DNA of 64,000 bases, taken from NCBI RefSeq assembly GCF_004379255.2, contig NC_056032.1, forward strand, positions 31,283,322-31,347,321, in the 5' to 3' direction. Below are positions 53,785-63,968 of this stretch, one piece after another. Position 1 is the first letter of the stretch. Each line of letters starts with the position of its first letter. Under the pieces are notes generated by a model, which ran no database searches, was not told the DNA's origin, and saw only the letters and a list, made by a program, of their open reading frames with translations. Source of the stretch: Salvia splendens (lineage: Eukaryota > Streptophyta > Magnoliopsida > Lamiales > Lamiaceae). A program made the position numbers and the translations under genes.

Positions 53785-54164
53785 AGGGGGTGATGTTGTA
53801 AGGAGGGGGTGAGACTGAGGAATGAGACGGTGACGACGGTGGTGGGGGCGATGAGGGGGAATCGGGAGGCGGGGAGGGCGGCGGAGATGCTGGAGATGCT
53901 GGAGAGGGGGGGGTTATTTTTTTATTTATAATATAAAAGTTTTTTTATTTATAATATAATTATTATTTTTGAATTAATTAAAAATGATTAATCGGGGCAA
54001 AATCCGATAAATCCACGTTGACTGTTAAATTTTAACAGTTTCGTCCATTTCAGACTAAATGTGATCCGATTTCAAATGTGAGGAACCGAATAATTCAAAA
54101 GATAATGTTTTGAACCAAAATCAACAAATCGCAATATGTTAAGGACCAAAATGAAACTTTAGTC
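53785..54164. repeat. MULE right TIR
   Basis: Inverted partner of 52590-52970. Confidence 0.88.
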
Positions 54165-54221
54165 TTTTAAAAAACTCGTGCCGTCGAGAAATGTGACTCC
54201 TAATGGCTGACGGAGGGAGTA

Positions 54222-55694
54222 AGTGATAAAATTTTAGGGATGGAGGGGGTATAATTTTACTTCTGTCGCATATATGACTAGTTTCTATCAATCTATTTCT
54301 AATTCTTTCTCTCTCGTAATCATCTTTATCTCTCATTACACTTGCGCAGCATGTCGCAGCTACTTTCTGCGATATTGATGTTAGCGCTGAAAAATTTCTA
54401 TATTAATGTTGAAGCCGAAAAATTCTATCCATTATAAATACGGAGTAGTATTTTGTACCCCCGGTGAAAAATTCCTGGTTAGTCACTGCTTCCATCAATG
54501 ATTCTAACTCGATCTAATAATATATTTTCATTTCACATAATATTAATAATTATAAGAATATAATTAATTTTTATATATTAAGAAATACTATATTAAATTA
54601 GATAAATTATGTTAAATTCTAAAATCTATACATATATAAAGTGCCAATTTTTTTGCCTATCATGTGGCATTGTTTTTGGCGGGAAAATGGAGTTGTTTGT
54701 CTTTTTTTAAAAATTTTTGCTTGGCTTTTTTCATGCGTTTTTGTTACTGTTTTTACACGAAATCTAAAAGTAATTCATGGTTCCAATGTTTGTATTTTGT
54801 TTTTTTTTTTCGTTTTTTTATATATAGTTTCATTGGTGTGTGCACTTAAACCTATTCTATTACAAATTGAGAGATATCAGAGAAAATTATATATTCATTT
54901 TCTAAAAGGGATTGAGATACATATTTACTCCAGATTTCAATGCAATAAATACCTAAACAAACATAAAAAAATATATTAGTTTGCATATTTAGAACATGAA
55001 CAATAGGATAAAATGATTAAACTATATTTGTACATTTAAAATATGAACTGTATGTATATTTGAATCTTTGAAGTGATCTAGAGATATAGCAAATTTGAAA
55101 TGTATAATTAAAAGCCATACATGTTATGTATGCAAGGTTGATTATCATATAGCAAAGAGAGAACGAGTATTATACGAACAATCAATAAAAAGCATCAACA
55201 AAATTAATGAATACTTGTATTGGAAGTGATGAGGAGAATTAGTTAAGAAATAATGTGTAGAATGTGCTTTTGTATTCTTAAATTGTAATGGATGTATGTT
55301 TAGAATGTATACCAGATAAGTCATTTACAATGTGTACCAGTTTTAGGATTCATGTGCAACAAAAAGAAAAGAAATGCATACCTTCTTTTAATCTTATCTC
55401 ATTTCGGAATCCAATAGAGCACTTTAGTAGCCATTGGAATTATTCATTTTTTCAAATCTGGATTTTAATATATAGATGTCAGTGCTAATTGAATCATTAG
55501 AATCTGCATTAATAAAAAATTTATCATTTAATGGATCTATCATATTCCAGCTGTGTATTAAAATTATATGATTGAAGAACTTAGACATTGAATTCAATAT
55601 CTTTCCAATGTTCAATATCCAACTTTTCCAATGATTCTACACATTCTGGAATAATAAATAAGAATTCATTTATAAAACATCTAATGTTGAACTT
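54222..55694. other. AT-rich intergenic region
   Basis: No gene recognised. Open frames here are low-complexity (F/I/K-rich) and have no family signal. Confidence 0.5.
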
Positions 55695-55744
55695 AGCTGT
55701 GTTGAGTATCCAAGCCCCCTAGCTCAAGTGGTTGAGGGGCAAGG

Positions 55745-56095
55745 TGATAGGGTCCTCGATTTAGCAAATATTGCAGAAGATCATCTCCAATATATATTCT
55801 TGATCCAACATATCTTTTATTTTAGTTAGTTATCTTTATTTATTTTCTAAATCTTTCGTGAACTTTTATTTAATTGTCTTGCTTGATTAGCAAGATATGT
55901 TTTAGGTAGAATTCTATAAATAATAGAATTCTATAGTATTTTCATTCATTGAGAAATACAGTATAAACTTATTCTCATTCCCGGTTCTGGCGGAAATCGC
56001 CCCCTAGCACCTCAACTAGGGTTTATCTTGTTCTTCGTGTTCTTCGTTTCACTACAAATCGTTGTGCTCTAGTCCGATAGATCAAGGGTCTATCA
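55745..56095 (+). repeat. 5' LTR of the Ty3-type element
   Basis: 351 bp, TG...CA; contains TATAAATA near 55915 as a probable TATA box. Confidence 0.92.
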
Positions 56096-56215
56096 ACTGG
56101 TGCTTCCATTGATTTACTCTTCTCCCACCACAAACCATTAACCTCCAAAATCTTCTCAAATTTTCGCAAAGGTTTCACGTCACTTTCTCTCAAATCTTAA
56201 TCACCCACACGTCCG

Positions 56216-56799
56216 ATGGCGACAGAATTCGAGCACGATTCTTTTGCACGACGACAAGATTCTGTTCACAAAAGAATTGAGGAAAGCCTCGCCAAGCTCA
56301 TAGCCGCTGTCACCGGGGCGCGAGTGAAAGAGCCGCTGTCACCGGGGCGCGAGTGAAAGAGCAAGGTTGGTCATTGCCGCCGTCGGTCACGAAAGCACCC
56401 CTGGGTGTCAAGCCCGAATCCCTACCCTGGATCCATCTCGAACCACCACGTTTCGATGGAGAGAACACCCGAGATTGGATCTGTAAGATCCAAGAGTACT
56501 ATAACTACCACTACACACCGCTAGACGATCGCCTCTATCTTATACACTACTTGTTTGATTACCCGGCGTCAGATTGGTTGGCATACTGGATGGATAATAA
56601 TTCCGGCAAGGGTTGGGATGATTTTCTATTGGCGGTCAAACAACGATTTGACCCCGATCCGTATGAAGGGAAACTTGCAACCCTGCGACAGACGTCCTCC
56701 TTAGATGTCGTTGGCATTGATCTATCTCGTACCTTGGACCGACATGTCCTACCTATGGGATGGGTGAAGAAACACATGGGGCCGCACAAATATATATGA
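56216..56799 (+). pseudogene. Ty3-type gag, frameshifted by a 29-bp tandem duplication
   Basis: ATG 56216 opens MATEFEHDSFARRQDSVHKR. A perfect 29-bp duplication starting CCGCTGTCACCGGGGCGCGA (56304-56332, 56333-56361) adds two bases modulo three and leads to an early TGA. The correct frame resumes at about 56353 with SLPWIHLEPPRFDGENTRDW, KIQEYYNYHY, WDDFLLAVKQRFDPD and YEGKLATLRQT. This is the Retrotrans_gag fold of plant Ty3 elements. The frame closes at 56799, overlapping the next ORF by 40 bases. Confidence 0.85.
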
Positions 56800-58880
56800 A
56801 TGCTACTCCTGTTCGGAAGCCTCTCTCTTCCACTTCAAATCTGCTCACTTTATCAGAAGCTCCATCTCCGGCTGTTCCCTCGGCCACCACCGCTGCTCGT
56901 GTTAACCCGCCCGCGGACGAAGTTGGTACGATGATCTTAGAAGTAGACGAGGAGATCTTAGATGTAGGTGAAGAAAATAAATTAGATGCTCTACCTTTGA
57001 AAGAATTTGTTGTTGCGACGAAGTTGGTTGTAGATAATGTCCTTGTTGGTATTGTCCCCGTCGAACCTGCAGTGACTGTGGATTTGATATCCGAGCAGAG
57101 TTGTGCTCTAGATGACTTATTGGAGCCGGAGTTAGGACAAGAACACTCATCTGATTTGAAGCATGAAGATGGGAAACAATGTCCTTTTGGACAGACATAT
57201 CCTTATGAGGTTGAGCCTCATTTTATGGCCAAGGCAAGAGTTATGAAGACTATGTTCTCGAACTTGATGGATGAAGAAAGGCAGCGAGTAGTGAAGATAT
57301 ATGAGAGGAGTGATCTCGGAGAAACCACTCCAGCCAGGACGATTTACAACAACAGAGACCTCCAATCTTATGCTTGGGCATGGGTTTTCATTATCCAACA
57401 GTTTGAACCTATTGCAATTTTCGGTAAAAGCTACGTACAGGTTGATGGCATGGAAGATCGCATATTTGACCCTGGAGCTTTTGTTGGGTTCGGAGTCATC
57501 CGAATTCCGTACAGCGTTGTTGCATCTGGAGGAGGGTTAAAAGCCGCCTCTGCGACATGGAATTCTAGGGTCAGTTGTCTCACTCAGCTTGGAAAGGATG
57601 GTGAACCTTTTCTCTTGTTCAGACAGATGCTATCTTGCGGTGCTATACCTAGTGCACGCTGCATCACAACCTTGCTCGCAGCTTGTTCATCTCGGTTGAT
57701 GCAGAGCTATAGAAAGGAGATTCATGTGTTGGCTGCAAGAAGGGAAGTCAGTGATGATGCTGGAAATGGTGGAGATTTTGCTGGAAATGCATCAGGTATT
57801 GAGAAAAACATGTCTGAGTTTGATAATTATGAGGAGAACTTTGTTGATGTCAGGAGACTATGGGTTAAAAATGGTATGGCAGACCTTATGTGTGATAATG
57901 ATGGCAGCGGAGATCCTATGGCACTACCTAAATTTCTTGATGGTGAAGTCTATGAATTAGTTGGGGAGTCGTCTATATCCACACTTGGTATTGACTTAGC
58001 TGATAGAGCAGGTTGTCACTCAATTGGAATGATTAATGCAGAGCTTTCTTTTATATGGAGAATTGTTGGCAGACTCTTGATCATAGAGGCTAATATACAA
58101 GGCTCTCACACTGCCATGTTCACCGCATCAGCTGTATACGAAGCTTCACACAACTATCTTCTTGACATATTTCTTCTTGACCCCTCAGATGTATCGAAAC
58201 AAAAAGCGGCCAGTGGGGACCTTCAAGTTGTGTTGCATAAAGTCCTTGTTCTTGATTTGGATGAGTTTGATAATGATGTGAGCATTTGGAGAAACTGGAT
58301 TGTTGTAGTAGCAAACTTATGTGAGACTACGAGCATAAGAGATGATGAAAGTGAGAATCCCGGTGTCGAGGCCAATCTGTCACTTACTTTTGGGAGAGCA
58401 GAGGAATGTCTTGACATTCAATTAATCGAGATGGCAAGCGTATGTGTTAGGGAGCCAGCTTTAGAGGAATCATATGTGGCTGCTTCACATTCTCAACTTC
58501 TTGCTTCGGTTCCGCAACTGCAGCTCTACACCTGCTGTGCAATCAATAGAGATGATTGGCCGATGGAAGTGAATAGTTCTCATTTGATTAGCTTTGGTTC
58601 CACAACTAATGATGATTCTCCTATATTGCATTCCAAATCTACTAAAAGAATGGAATATGCGACAAGATCCAGCGACTTGGTCAATATTTCACCATCAATT
58701 GTAGTCAGAACTATCTATCCGGAGATCGGAAATCATTTGAAGCTTGTAGACGCAGAGGATGCATTGTTGCAGCATTTTCATTACCTCCGCCTTGAGGACA
58801 AGGCGAATTTCATCGGCGGGGGAGTTGATAGGGTCCTCGATTTAGAAAATATTGCAGAAGATATCTTTTATTTTAGTTAG
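56760..58880 (+). CDS. 706-codon ORF of unknown function inside the LTR element (PPR-like segment)
   Basis: An open frame of 706 codons fills the space where pol should be. It has no DSG/DTG protease, YxDD RT, RNase H or DDE motifs. Most of it I do not recognise. One segment, at about residues 263-330, reads like pentatricopeptide repeats: WNSRVSCLTQLGKDGEPF, LFRQMLSCGAIPSARCITT, LLAACSS and KEIHVLAARRE. Near the end, HYLRLEDKANFIGGGVD resembles the C-terminal end of plant Ty3 pol (LEDK...GGGVD) and overlaps the polypurine tract; the frame then runs into the LTR. The simplest reading is a Ty3 element whose pol was replaced by several captured transcript pieces joined in one frame. It overlaps gag by 40 bases in another frame. 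It may be a real translated product or a chance open chimera. Confidence 0.6.
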   Translation: MGEETHGAAQIYMNATPVRKPLSSTSNLLTLSEAPSPAVPSATTAARVNPPADEVGTMILEVDEEILDVGEENKLDALPLKEFVVATKLVVDNVLVGIVPVEPAVTVDLISEQSCALDDLLEPELGQEHSSDLKHEDGKQCPFGQTYPYEVEPHFMAKARVMKTMFSNLMDEERQRVVKIYERSDLGETTPARTIYNNRDLQSYAWAWVFIIQQFEPIAIFGKSYVQVDGMEDRIFDPGAFVGFGVIRIPYSVVASGGGLKAASATWNSRVSCLTQLGKDGEPFLLFRQMLSCGAIPSARCITTLLAACSSRLMQSYRKEIHVLAARREVSDDAGNGGDFAGNASGIEKNMSEFDNYEENFVDVRRLWVKNGMADLMCDNDGSGDPMALPKFLDGEVYELVGESSISTLGIDLADRAGCHSIGMINAELSFIWRIVGRLLIIEANIQGSHTAMFTASAVYEASHNYLLDIFLLDPSDVSKQKAASGDLQVVLHKVLVLDLDEFDNDVSIWRNWIVVVANLCETTSIRDDESENPGVEANLSLTFGRAEECLDIQLIEMASVCVREPALEESYVAASHSQLLASVPQLQLYTCCAINRDDWPMEVNSSHLISFGSTTNDDSPILHSKSTKRMEYATRSSDLVNISPSIVVRTIYPEIGNHLKLVDAEDALLQHFHYLRLEDKANFIGGGVDRVLDLENIAEDIFYFS

Positions 58881-59187
58881 TTATCTTTATTTAGATCCAA
58901 CATATCTTTTATTTTAGTTAGTTATCTTTATTTATTTTCTAAATCTTTCGTGAACTTTTATTTAATTGTCTTGCTTGATTAGCAAGATATGTTTTAGGTA
59001 GAATTCTATAAATAATAGAATTCTATAGTATTTTCATTCATTGAGAAATACAGTATAAACTTATTCTCATTCCCGGTTCTGGCGGAAATCGCCCCCTAGC
59101 ACCTCAACTAGGGTTTATCTTGTTCTTCGTGTTCTTCGTTTCACTACAAATCGTTGTGCTCTAGTCCGATAGATCAAGGGTCTATCA
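58826..59187 (+). repeat. 3' LTR of the Ty3-type element
   Basis: 362 bp, followed by the CAAGG duplication. Confidence 0.92.
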
Positions 59188-59543
59188 CAAGGATACCGCG
59201 CCATCCTAGAGGTCACGTGTTCGACCCCTGGGAGGCGCATCTTGGGGATTAATTTCTCCTGAGGGGTTCTTGAGTCCTGGCCTAGACCCAGGCGCTGGGG
59301 GAGATAGGTTAACTAGGTCCCCTTGATTGGGTTGATAGGTTAACTGGTCTGGACCCGTGCTTGGGTAAGGTTGGCTTACTCGTTCCTTCTCATCCCGACA
59401 ACGAAGCGCAGCTCGGTGGTAAGACGCTTCACCTCCGACCGTTAGGCCGGGGGTCTGAGTCACTTCGGGGGTAGATGGGGAACCATCGTCGATCCTCCTT
59501 TAAAAAAAAGAAAAAAAAAGAAAAAAAATAGTTGTGTTGAGTA

Positions 59544-60688
59544 ATAAATAAGAATAGTACATTTTTGTTGGAAAAGTTCTGATGTTAGTATTTAAAATCC
59601 TCCTTTGGTCTTGCAAATGTTTTTGAACATATTTCCAGCAAAATGAAATTATATGTCGATTAGTATGTTAATCTGAAAATAATAAAGTTATCAATGCTAT
59701 TTAAAACATCTATGTTGAACTTGATTGTGTTGAACTGAAACGGTTGAGTAGTAGTACCTTTTTTGTTGGAAGAATATTCTAATCTTAGTATGTATAATAC
59801 TTCTTATGGTGTTGCAAATTTTTTGGTTATTAAAATCCTGCAAATCAAACCTGCACTATAAATATGTTAATCTCAAAATAATATATGAATTAAAGCTTAA
59901 TCTATTTACTCACCCTGCAATATCTTTCACACCATCATAAAATTTCATTCTTCTTTTGCTATCTGTCTCATTCAGCTAATTCCTTCTGTCTAATAATCAT
60001 CTTTTCAGCCTAATGTTATATGTTGTTTCTTTAGTTTAGTTTATACTCTCTGGAAATATCTGCATTTTAGATCTGTTGTGGCTATACTGTTTAGTTTTTT
60101 TAGTTTAGTTTATACTCACTGGATGTATCTGCATTTTAGTTTATTTTAGTGTAACTTACATGGTTATACTCAATGTTTATACACTTTTGAAGTAGCTATT
60201 GTATAGTATTGTTTAACTAGCCTATTTGGAAGCTTTAATTTCTCCAACACTTCTTGGATGTCATTATTCAGTATTGTATAACTGCTTCTTATATGGAATA
60301 ATCGGTACCTGCAAAAGAAGTTATTTAGAATTTGTCTGTTATGGTATCTGTCTCTTTAATTGCAGTGGCTAATTCTACTATTAATCATCTTTTCCGCCTA
60401 ATCTTATATGCAGTTTCTTTAGTTATTTATGGTGTTCTGTTACTGCAAATCTCTTTACTATTTCACTGCTCATACTCTTTGGAAGTATCTTCAATTTAGT
60501 TTAGTGTAACTGACCTCTTTGGAAGCTTTGGAGACTCCTACACTTCTCGAATATCAGTATTCAGTATTCTATAATTGCTCCTTTTCTGGAATCTGTTGTA
60601 CCTGCAATGGAATAGACTTATAATTCATTTATGTTTTTGTAAATGTAACTAAAATCTATTTTTTTGTCTTTCAACATGTTGTTGAACT
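59544..60688. other. Spacer with dispersed short repeats
   Basis: No gene. The block TTTAGTTTAGTTTATACTC followed by TGGAAATATCTGCATTTTAG occurs near 60033-60072, and again with small changes near 60100-60140. A weaker copy lies near 60470. CAGCTAATTCCTTCTGTCTAAT and related words also recur, suggesting internal duplications in a decaying element or in the 5' region of the RPA-like gene. Confidence 0.5.
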
Positions 60689-62554
60689 ATGGCCCCCTAT
60701 GTTACCTTGGTGCAGAATCTTCATACTGCCATTACAAACTCTATTATAAAAGTCTGTTGTGTTCGTCTCATTAGTGGTCTTCCTGATGACAACAAAGATA
60801 TCAATTCAGAATGTGTTTTTCATGATTCTAAGGTATTACCTTTCTTATTGCCTATAAATGTTTAGCTATCTTTGTAAAATTTCTTTCCATATTTCTATAT
60901 AAACAAAGAATTACACATATAATCATCTATTTATCATGTGAGACATATCTGATATCTGATTTCTTTAATATTCAGGGTACATACAGTTCAAGTCACATTT
61001 CCAGAAAAAGTGCTACAGAATCTGGAACACAAACTTTATGAAGGAGGCATCTATTATACAAAAAATTTCTTTATTAGGGACAACACTCTCAGAAACAAAG
61101 CTACTAATCACATATATAGACTGATTATGAATTTCAAAACAGAGATGTATGAGGTCAGAGATCATGGTTTTCCAGCAAATTTGTTCTTTCAAACCATTTG
61201 CTGATATAGCAAGCAATGAAAATGAAGATCGAACACCCTTTTTTGGTATTAGTTCTGTGATATCTTTTGTGTTAAACACCTTATTTTACAATATTTTGGT
61301 GCATTGATTTAATTTATTATTTAGCAGATATCATTCTCAATAGCCATAACAAAATTTTGTGTACTATTTGGGATGCCAATGTGGATTCTTATTTGTTCCA
61401 ATTGAAAAAGACTGAAGGGACTGTTCCTATAATCATAGTGCAGCTTTGTAAGCCTAATGTATTCGGAGGTTGTATTTCCATCTCATTTATATTGTTTTTG
61501 TTATTTTTTTGTATCATTTATAATATTTATTTGTCATATTTTTAGGTGAGATTGGTGTATCCACTCATTATCAAGCATCCAAGATTTTAATCAATGCTGA
61601 TGTGGATGAAGTGAAGGAGTTTAGGAACATGTATTATCTTTTTCAATAACTATATTACTGTATAATTGTCTGAATATTATACAATTGTGTATATTTTTTT
61701 ATATAAGATTATACTGATATACATATAGTTTATAATAAACATCAATGATGATGATACCTTCATTGAACAAGGTTCAGTGGATCAAACTGGAGTAAATCAT
61801 AGTAGAGAGTTTGATGATCTTGATGTCAAGTTTATTGGTGATGTTGTTTGTTTGGAGGTATTGAAAGATCTCTTTTATAAGTTATTTATTTATAAAAACT
61901 ACTCTGCAACTCTATACAATATGTTGTCTTTTAACATTGTAATAGTTTATTTCTGATCTTGGTGAAGGATGGGTCCTATTGGCTTTTTGGTAAAGTTCAA
62001 TCAATTGAGCCTCATTTTGGAGAATGGTATTATTTAGCATGTAAGACATGTGTTAAGAAAGTTAAGGTGTTGGATGACAAAAAGTTTCGTTGTGATTTCT
62101 GCATCAAGAATTATGATATTGCTGTGAAAAGGTATTATTCTTACTCCTTTTTTTCACATTATTAGTTGTTGTTTATCCTTTTTGCAAGAAGTTAGTTAAT
62201 AGAATATCCTATTTTTCTTATTTAGGTTCAGATTTGTTGTCAACATTGTTGATGACACAAGCAATGCTTCTCTTTTATTGTGAGATAGAGAAGTTGTTCA
62301 ACTTATTGGAAAATGGTTACTGATTTGATTGGAAGCAATATGGAGGTAATAAAAAAATCACTCAACTCACACAAATAATTAAACTTCAGGGTGGTAGCTT
62401 TTTACATTTTAATTCCCTGTTGTTGTTGTAGAATTCTGCTATGGAGTATATTCCTAGGAAAATTGAGGAGCTACTTGTGGGTCAAGAAGTGTTATTTAAG
62501 ATTCAAAGCAGGAATAGCAAGGATTATTATCATAGATTGAATATTTTTTATTAA
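60689..62554 (+). pseudogene. Replication protein A (RPA70)-like gene, broken; possibly Helitron-derived
   Basis: Exon-like pieces read through OB-fold domains of the plant RPA1/DUF223 family. 60689-60832: SIIKVCCVRLISGLPDD and ECVFHDSK. 60975-61200: EKVLQNLEHKLYEGGIYY and RNKATNHIYRLIMNF, one frame off from the first exon. 61327-61469 plus 61546-61633: LCTIWDANVDSYLFQL, IIVQLCKPNVFG, then HYQASKILINADVDEVKEF. 61772-61858 encodes an acidic linker. 61968-62131: SYWLFGKVQSIEPHFGEWYY, with Cys4 zinc ligands CKTC and CDFC. 62226-62554 follows. Damage: a TGA at 62281 where Trp is expected (LLL-stop-DREVV), a frameshift after LIGK, and the exon 1/2 frame mismatch. The family binds single-stranded DNA. 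Plant Helitrons carry such genes, but no Rep/helicase or Helitron ends were seen. Confidence 0.72.
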
Positions 62555-62692
62555 ATTATTTTATACTCATTTTAGGACTGAAACACCTAATTAAAAATAT
62601 TCTAACTCTTTATATCATTATGAATATAATTCACAATTTTAAATTTTTTTTAAGAGTATATTGATTAGTTATTAATTTAATATATAATAATA

Positions 62693-62730
<38 letters not shown>

Positions 62731-63321
62731 ATACTATGATTCCTAATTTAAATAATTATACTATAAATATTTATTTATTACTACTAGTTTTTAGTATTAT
62801 AACAATAATATTATTATAATAATTAGATATAATTATAACTATAATTATAATTAAATATATTTGAATGATATTAAAAAACAAATGAATTATTAATTTTTAA
62901 CATCAAAAAATAATATTAATATTGATTAATAATAATAGTATAAAGAGTGAGGAGAATGAGAAAAGATATTATAATATCACTTTTGGTACTAGTTTTGTTT
63001 AGAGGGCATTTTGGGGTGAAAGATCAGGTACCATTTTTATAGTTCACTCTTATATTTAATACTTAACCAACAACTCTTAAAATCTAGTGCCGACTAAGAA
63101 ATGTGTTATCTTAGTCGGGACGGATGGAGTACTACACAAGTAATCTGTGGTCTAAGTTTTGGACCCAGATCTCACTTTACGTTCAATATTCCTTTCATTC
63201 ACGAAAAATAGTCTCATTTTACTATTTTGGGATATCTACAAAATATAGTTTCATTTTTCAAACTAGAAAGTTTGTCTCTCATAGTTTATCTATTTCTTCT
63301 TTCTATCTTTACTACTTTATA
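62555..63321. other. AT-rich tail region with MITE pieces
   Basis: No gene. A right half of a Stowaway-type MITE ends at about 63129 (GTGCCGACTAAGAAATGTG, then GACGGATGGAG and TA). The left arm of another starts near 63196 (CATTCACGAAAAATAGTCTC). Confidence 0.5.
62686..62728. repeat. (ATT)n microsatellite
   Basis: About 14 ATT units within a very AT-rich tract (62560-62940). Confidence 0.9.
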
Positions 63322-63682
63322 CTCCCTCCGTCCGTGAAATATTGTCCATGTTTGACTTGGCATAGGTTTTAAGAAATGTGAAGAAAATTGAGTTGAAAAA
63401 GTTAGTGGAATGTAGGTCCCACATTTATATATTAGTTTTATAATAAAATGCGAGTGTAATGAGTTAGTGGAAAGTGAGGTCCATTTACCAAAAATGGAAA
63501 GAAAAAAAAAGCAAAGTGGACTACATTTCGTGGACGGACCAAAATGGCAAAACTGGACAATATTTCACGGATGGATGGAGTACTATATTTTTTCTCATAC
63601 TCTCTTTTATTTTATCAATTTCTCAATAAAACTCGTATCATTCACAAACGAAAAGAGACTATTTTTTGTGAACAGATGGAGT
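63196..63682. mobile_element. Stowaway-like MITE hosting a second MITE
   Basis: The left arm CATTCACGAAAAATAGTCTC and right arm GAGACTATTTTTTGTGAAC are complementary. Between them, at 63322-63580, lies a complete MITE. The right terminus GATGGAG/TA is repeated 60 bp further on (TTTTGTGAACAGATGGAGTA twice). Confidence 0.7.
63322..63580. mobile_element. Stowaway-type MITE (nested)
   Basis: CTCCCTCCGTCCGTGAAATA at the left and TATTTCACGGATGGATGGAG at the right, TA at 63320-63321 and 63581-63582. Confidence 0.9.
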
Positions 63683-63968
63683 ATTATATAACATCTCATA
63701 AGCTTTTAGTGTTCTCCTTTTGTGAACAGATGGAGTATTATATAACATTTATATATTAGTTTTATAATAAAAGAGACGAATGAGAGGTTCTGGAGTTTAA
63801 GATTGACGTTTTAGTTTTTTTTTTAATTTATATTGATGTATTAAGAGAGTCCTCCTTCCATCCCTTAAAAATAGATAAATTTGTAAATGACACGATTTTT
63901 AATGTGTAATTGATAAAATAAGAGAGAGATAAGAAAAAGTAAGAGATAGAGGGGGGAAAAGGAAGTGA

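Larger units (their letters stand above)
52590..54164. mobile_element. Pack-MULE: Mutator-like element carrying a host gene fragment
   Basis: 1,575 bp with ~380-bp terminal inverted repeats (52590-52970 and 53785-54164), beginning GACTAAAGTCTCATTTTAGT and ending in the near-complement. The flanking 9-mers TTTTTTAAA and TTTTAAAAA match at 7 of 9 positions, fitting the 8-10 bp duplications of MULEs. Long TIRs, no transposase and an interior derived from a cellular gene are the Pack-MULE signature. The inner TIR parts are GC-rich with CCGCC and CACCACCG words. Confidence 0.85.
52385..54219. mobile_element. Stowaway-type MITE split by a Mutator-like element
   Basis: CTCCATCCGTCCGCGAATAG at the left and CTAATGGCTGACGGAGGGAG at the right, TA at 52383-52384 and 54220-54221. 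The MITE body is interrupted at a T/A-rich site (52581-52589 and 54165-54173). Confidence 0.85.
55745..59187 (+). mobile_element. Non-autonomous Ty3-type LTR element with replaced interior
   Basis: LTRs 55745-56095 (351 bp) and 58826-59187 (362 bp) begin TGATAGGGTCCTCGATTTAG and end GGGTCTATCA. The target duplication CAAGG flanks them (55740-55744, 59188-59192) inside the SINE. The PBS-like region ACTGGTGCTTCCATTGATTT follows the 5' LTR, and the purine tract GGCGGGGGAGT precedes the 3' LTR. Inside are a Ty3-type gag and a 706-codon ORF, with no protease, RT, RNase H or integrase motif. The 3' LTR differs from the 5' LTR by a short internal duplication of ATATCTTTTATTTTAGTTAG near its start. 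Confidence 0.9.
55709..59529 (+). mobile_element. tRNA-derived SINE, split by an LTR retrotransposon
   Basis: SINE sequence occupies 55709-55744 and 59193-59529. Pol III A box TAGCTCAAGTGGTTGAGG (55720-55737) lies left of the LTR element and B box GTGTTCGACCC (59217-59227) right of it. The tail ends in A-rich TTTAAAAAAAAGAAAAAAAA. A 14-bp target duplication, AGCTGTGTTGAGTA (55695-55708) versus AGTTGTGTTGAGTA (59530-59543), brackets the SINE. A further GCAGCTCGGTGGTAAGACGC near 59408 looks like a second tRNA-like A-box region, so the 3' body may be dimeric. About 373 bp without the insertion. Confidence 0.85.

Noticed and set aside
55718..55744. Functional tRNA gene
   Set aside because: Only an A box is present before the LTR insertion; the B box lies 3.4 kb away, and the A-rich tail and TSD show a SINE.
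59206..59463. 85-codon minus-strand frame
   Set aside because: Falls within the SINE body; Pro/Gly-rich composition reflects its GC content.
63124..63759. Several short plus-strand frames at the right edge
   Set aside because: All lie in nested Stowaway-like MITEs and have no coding features.
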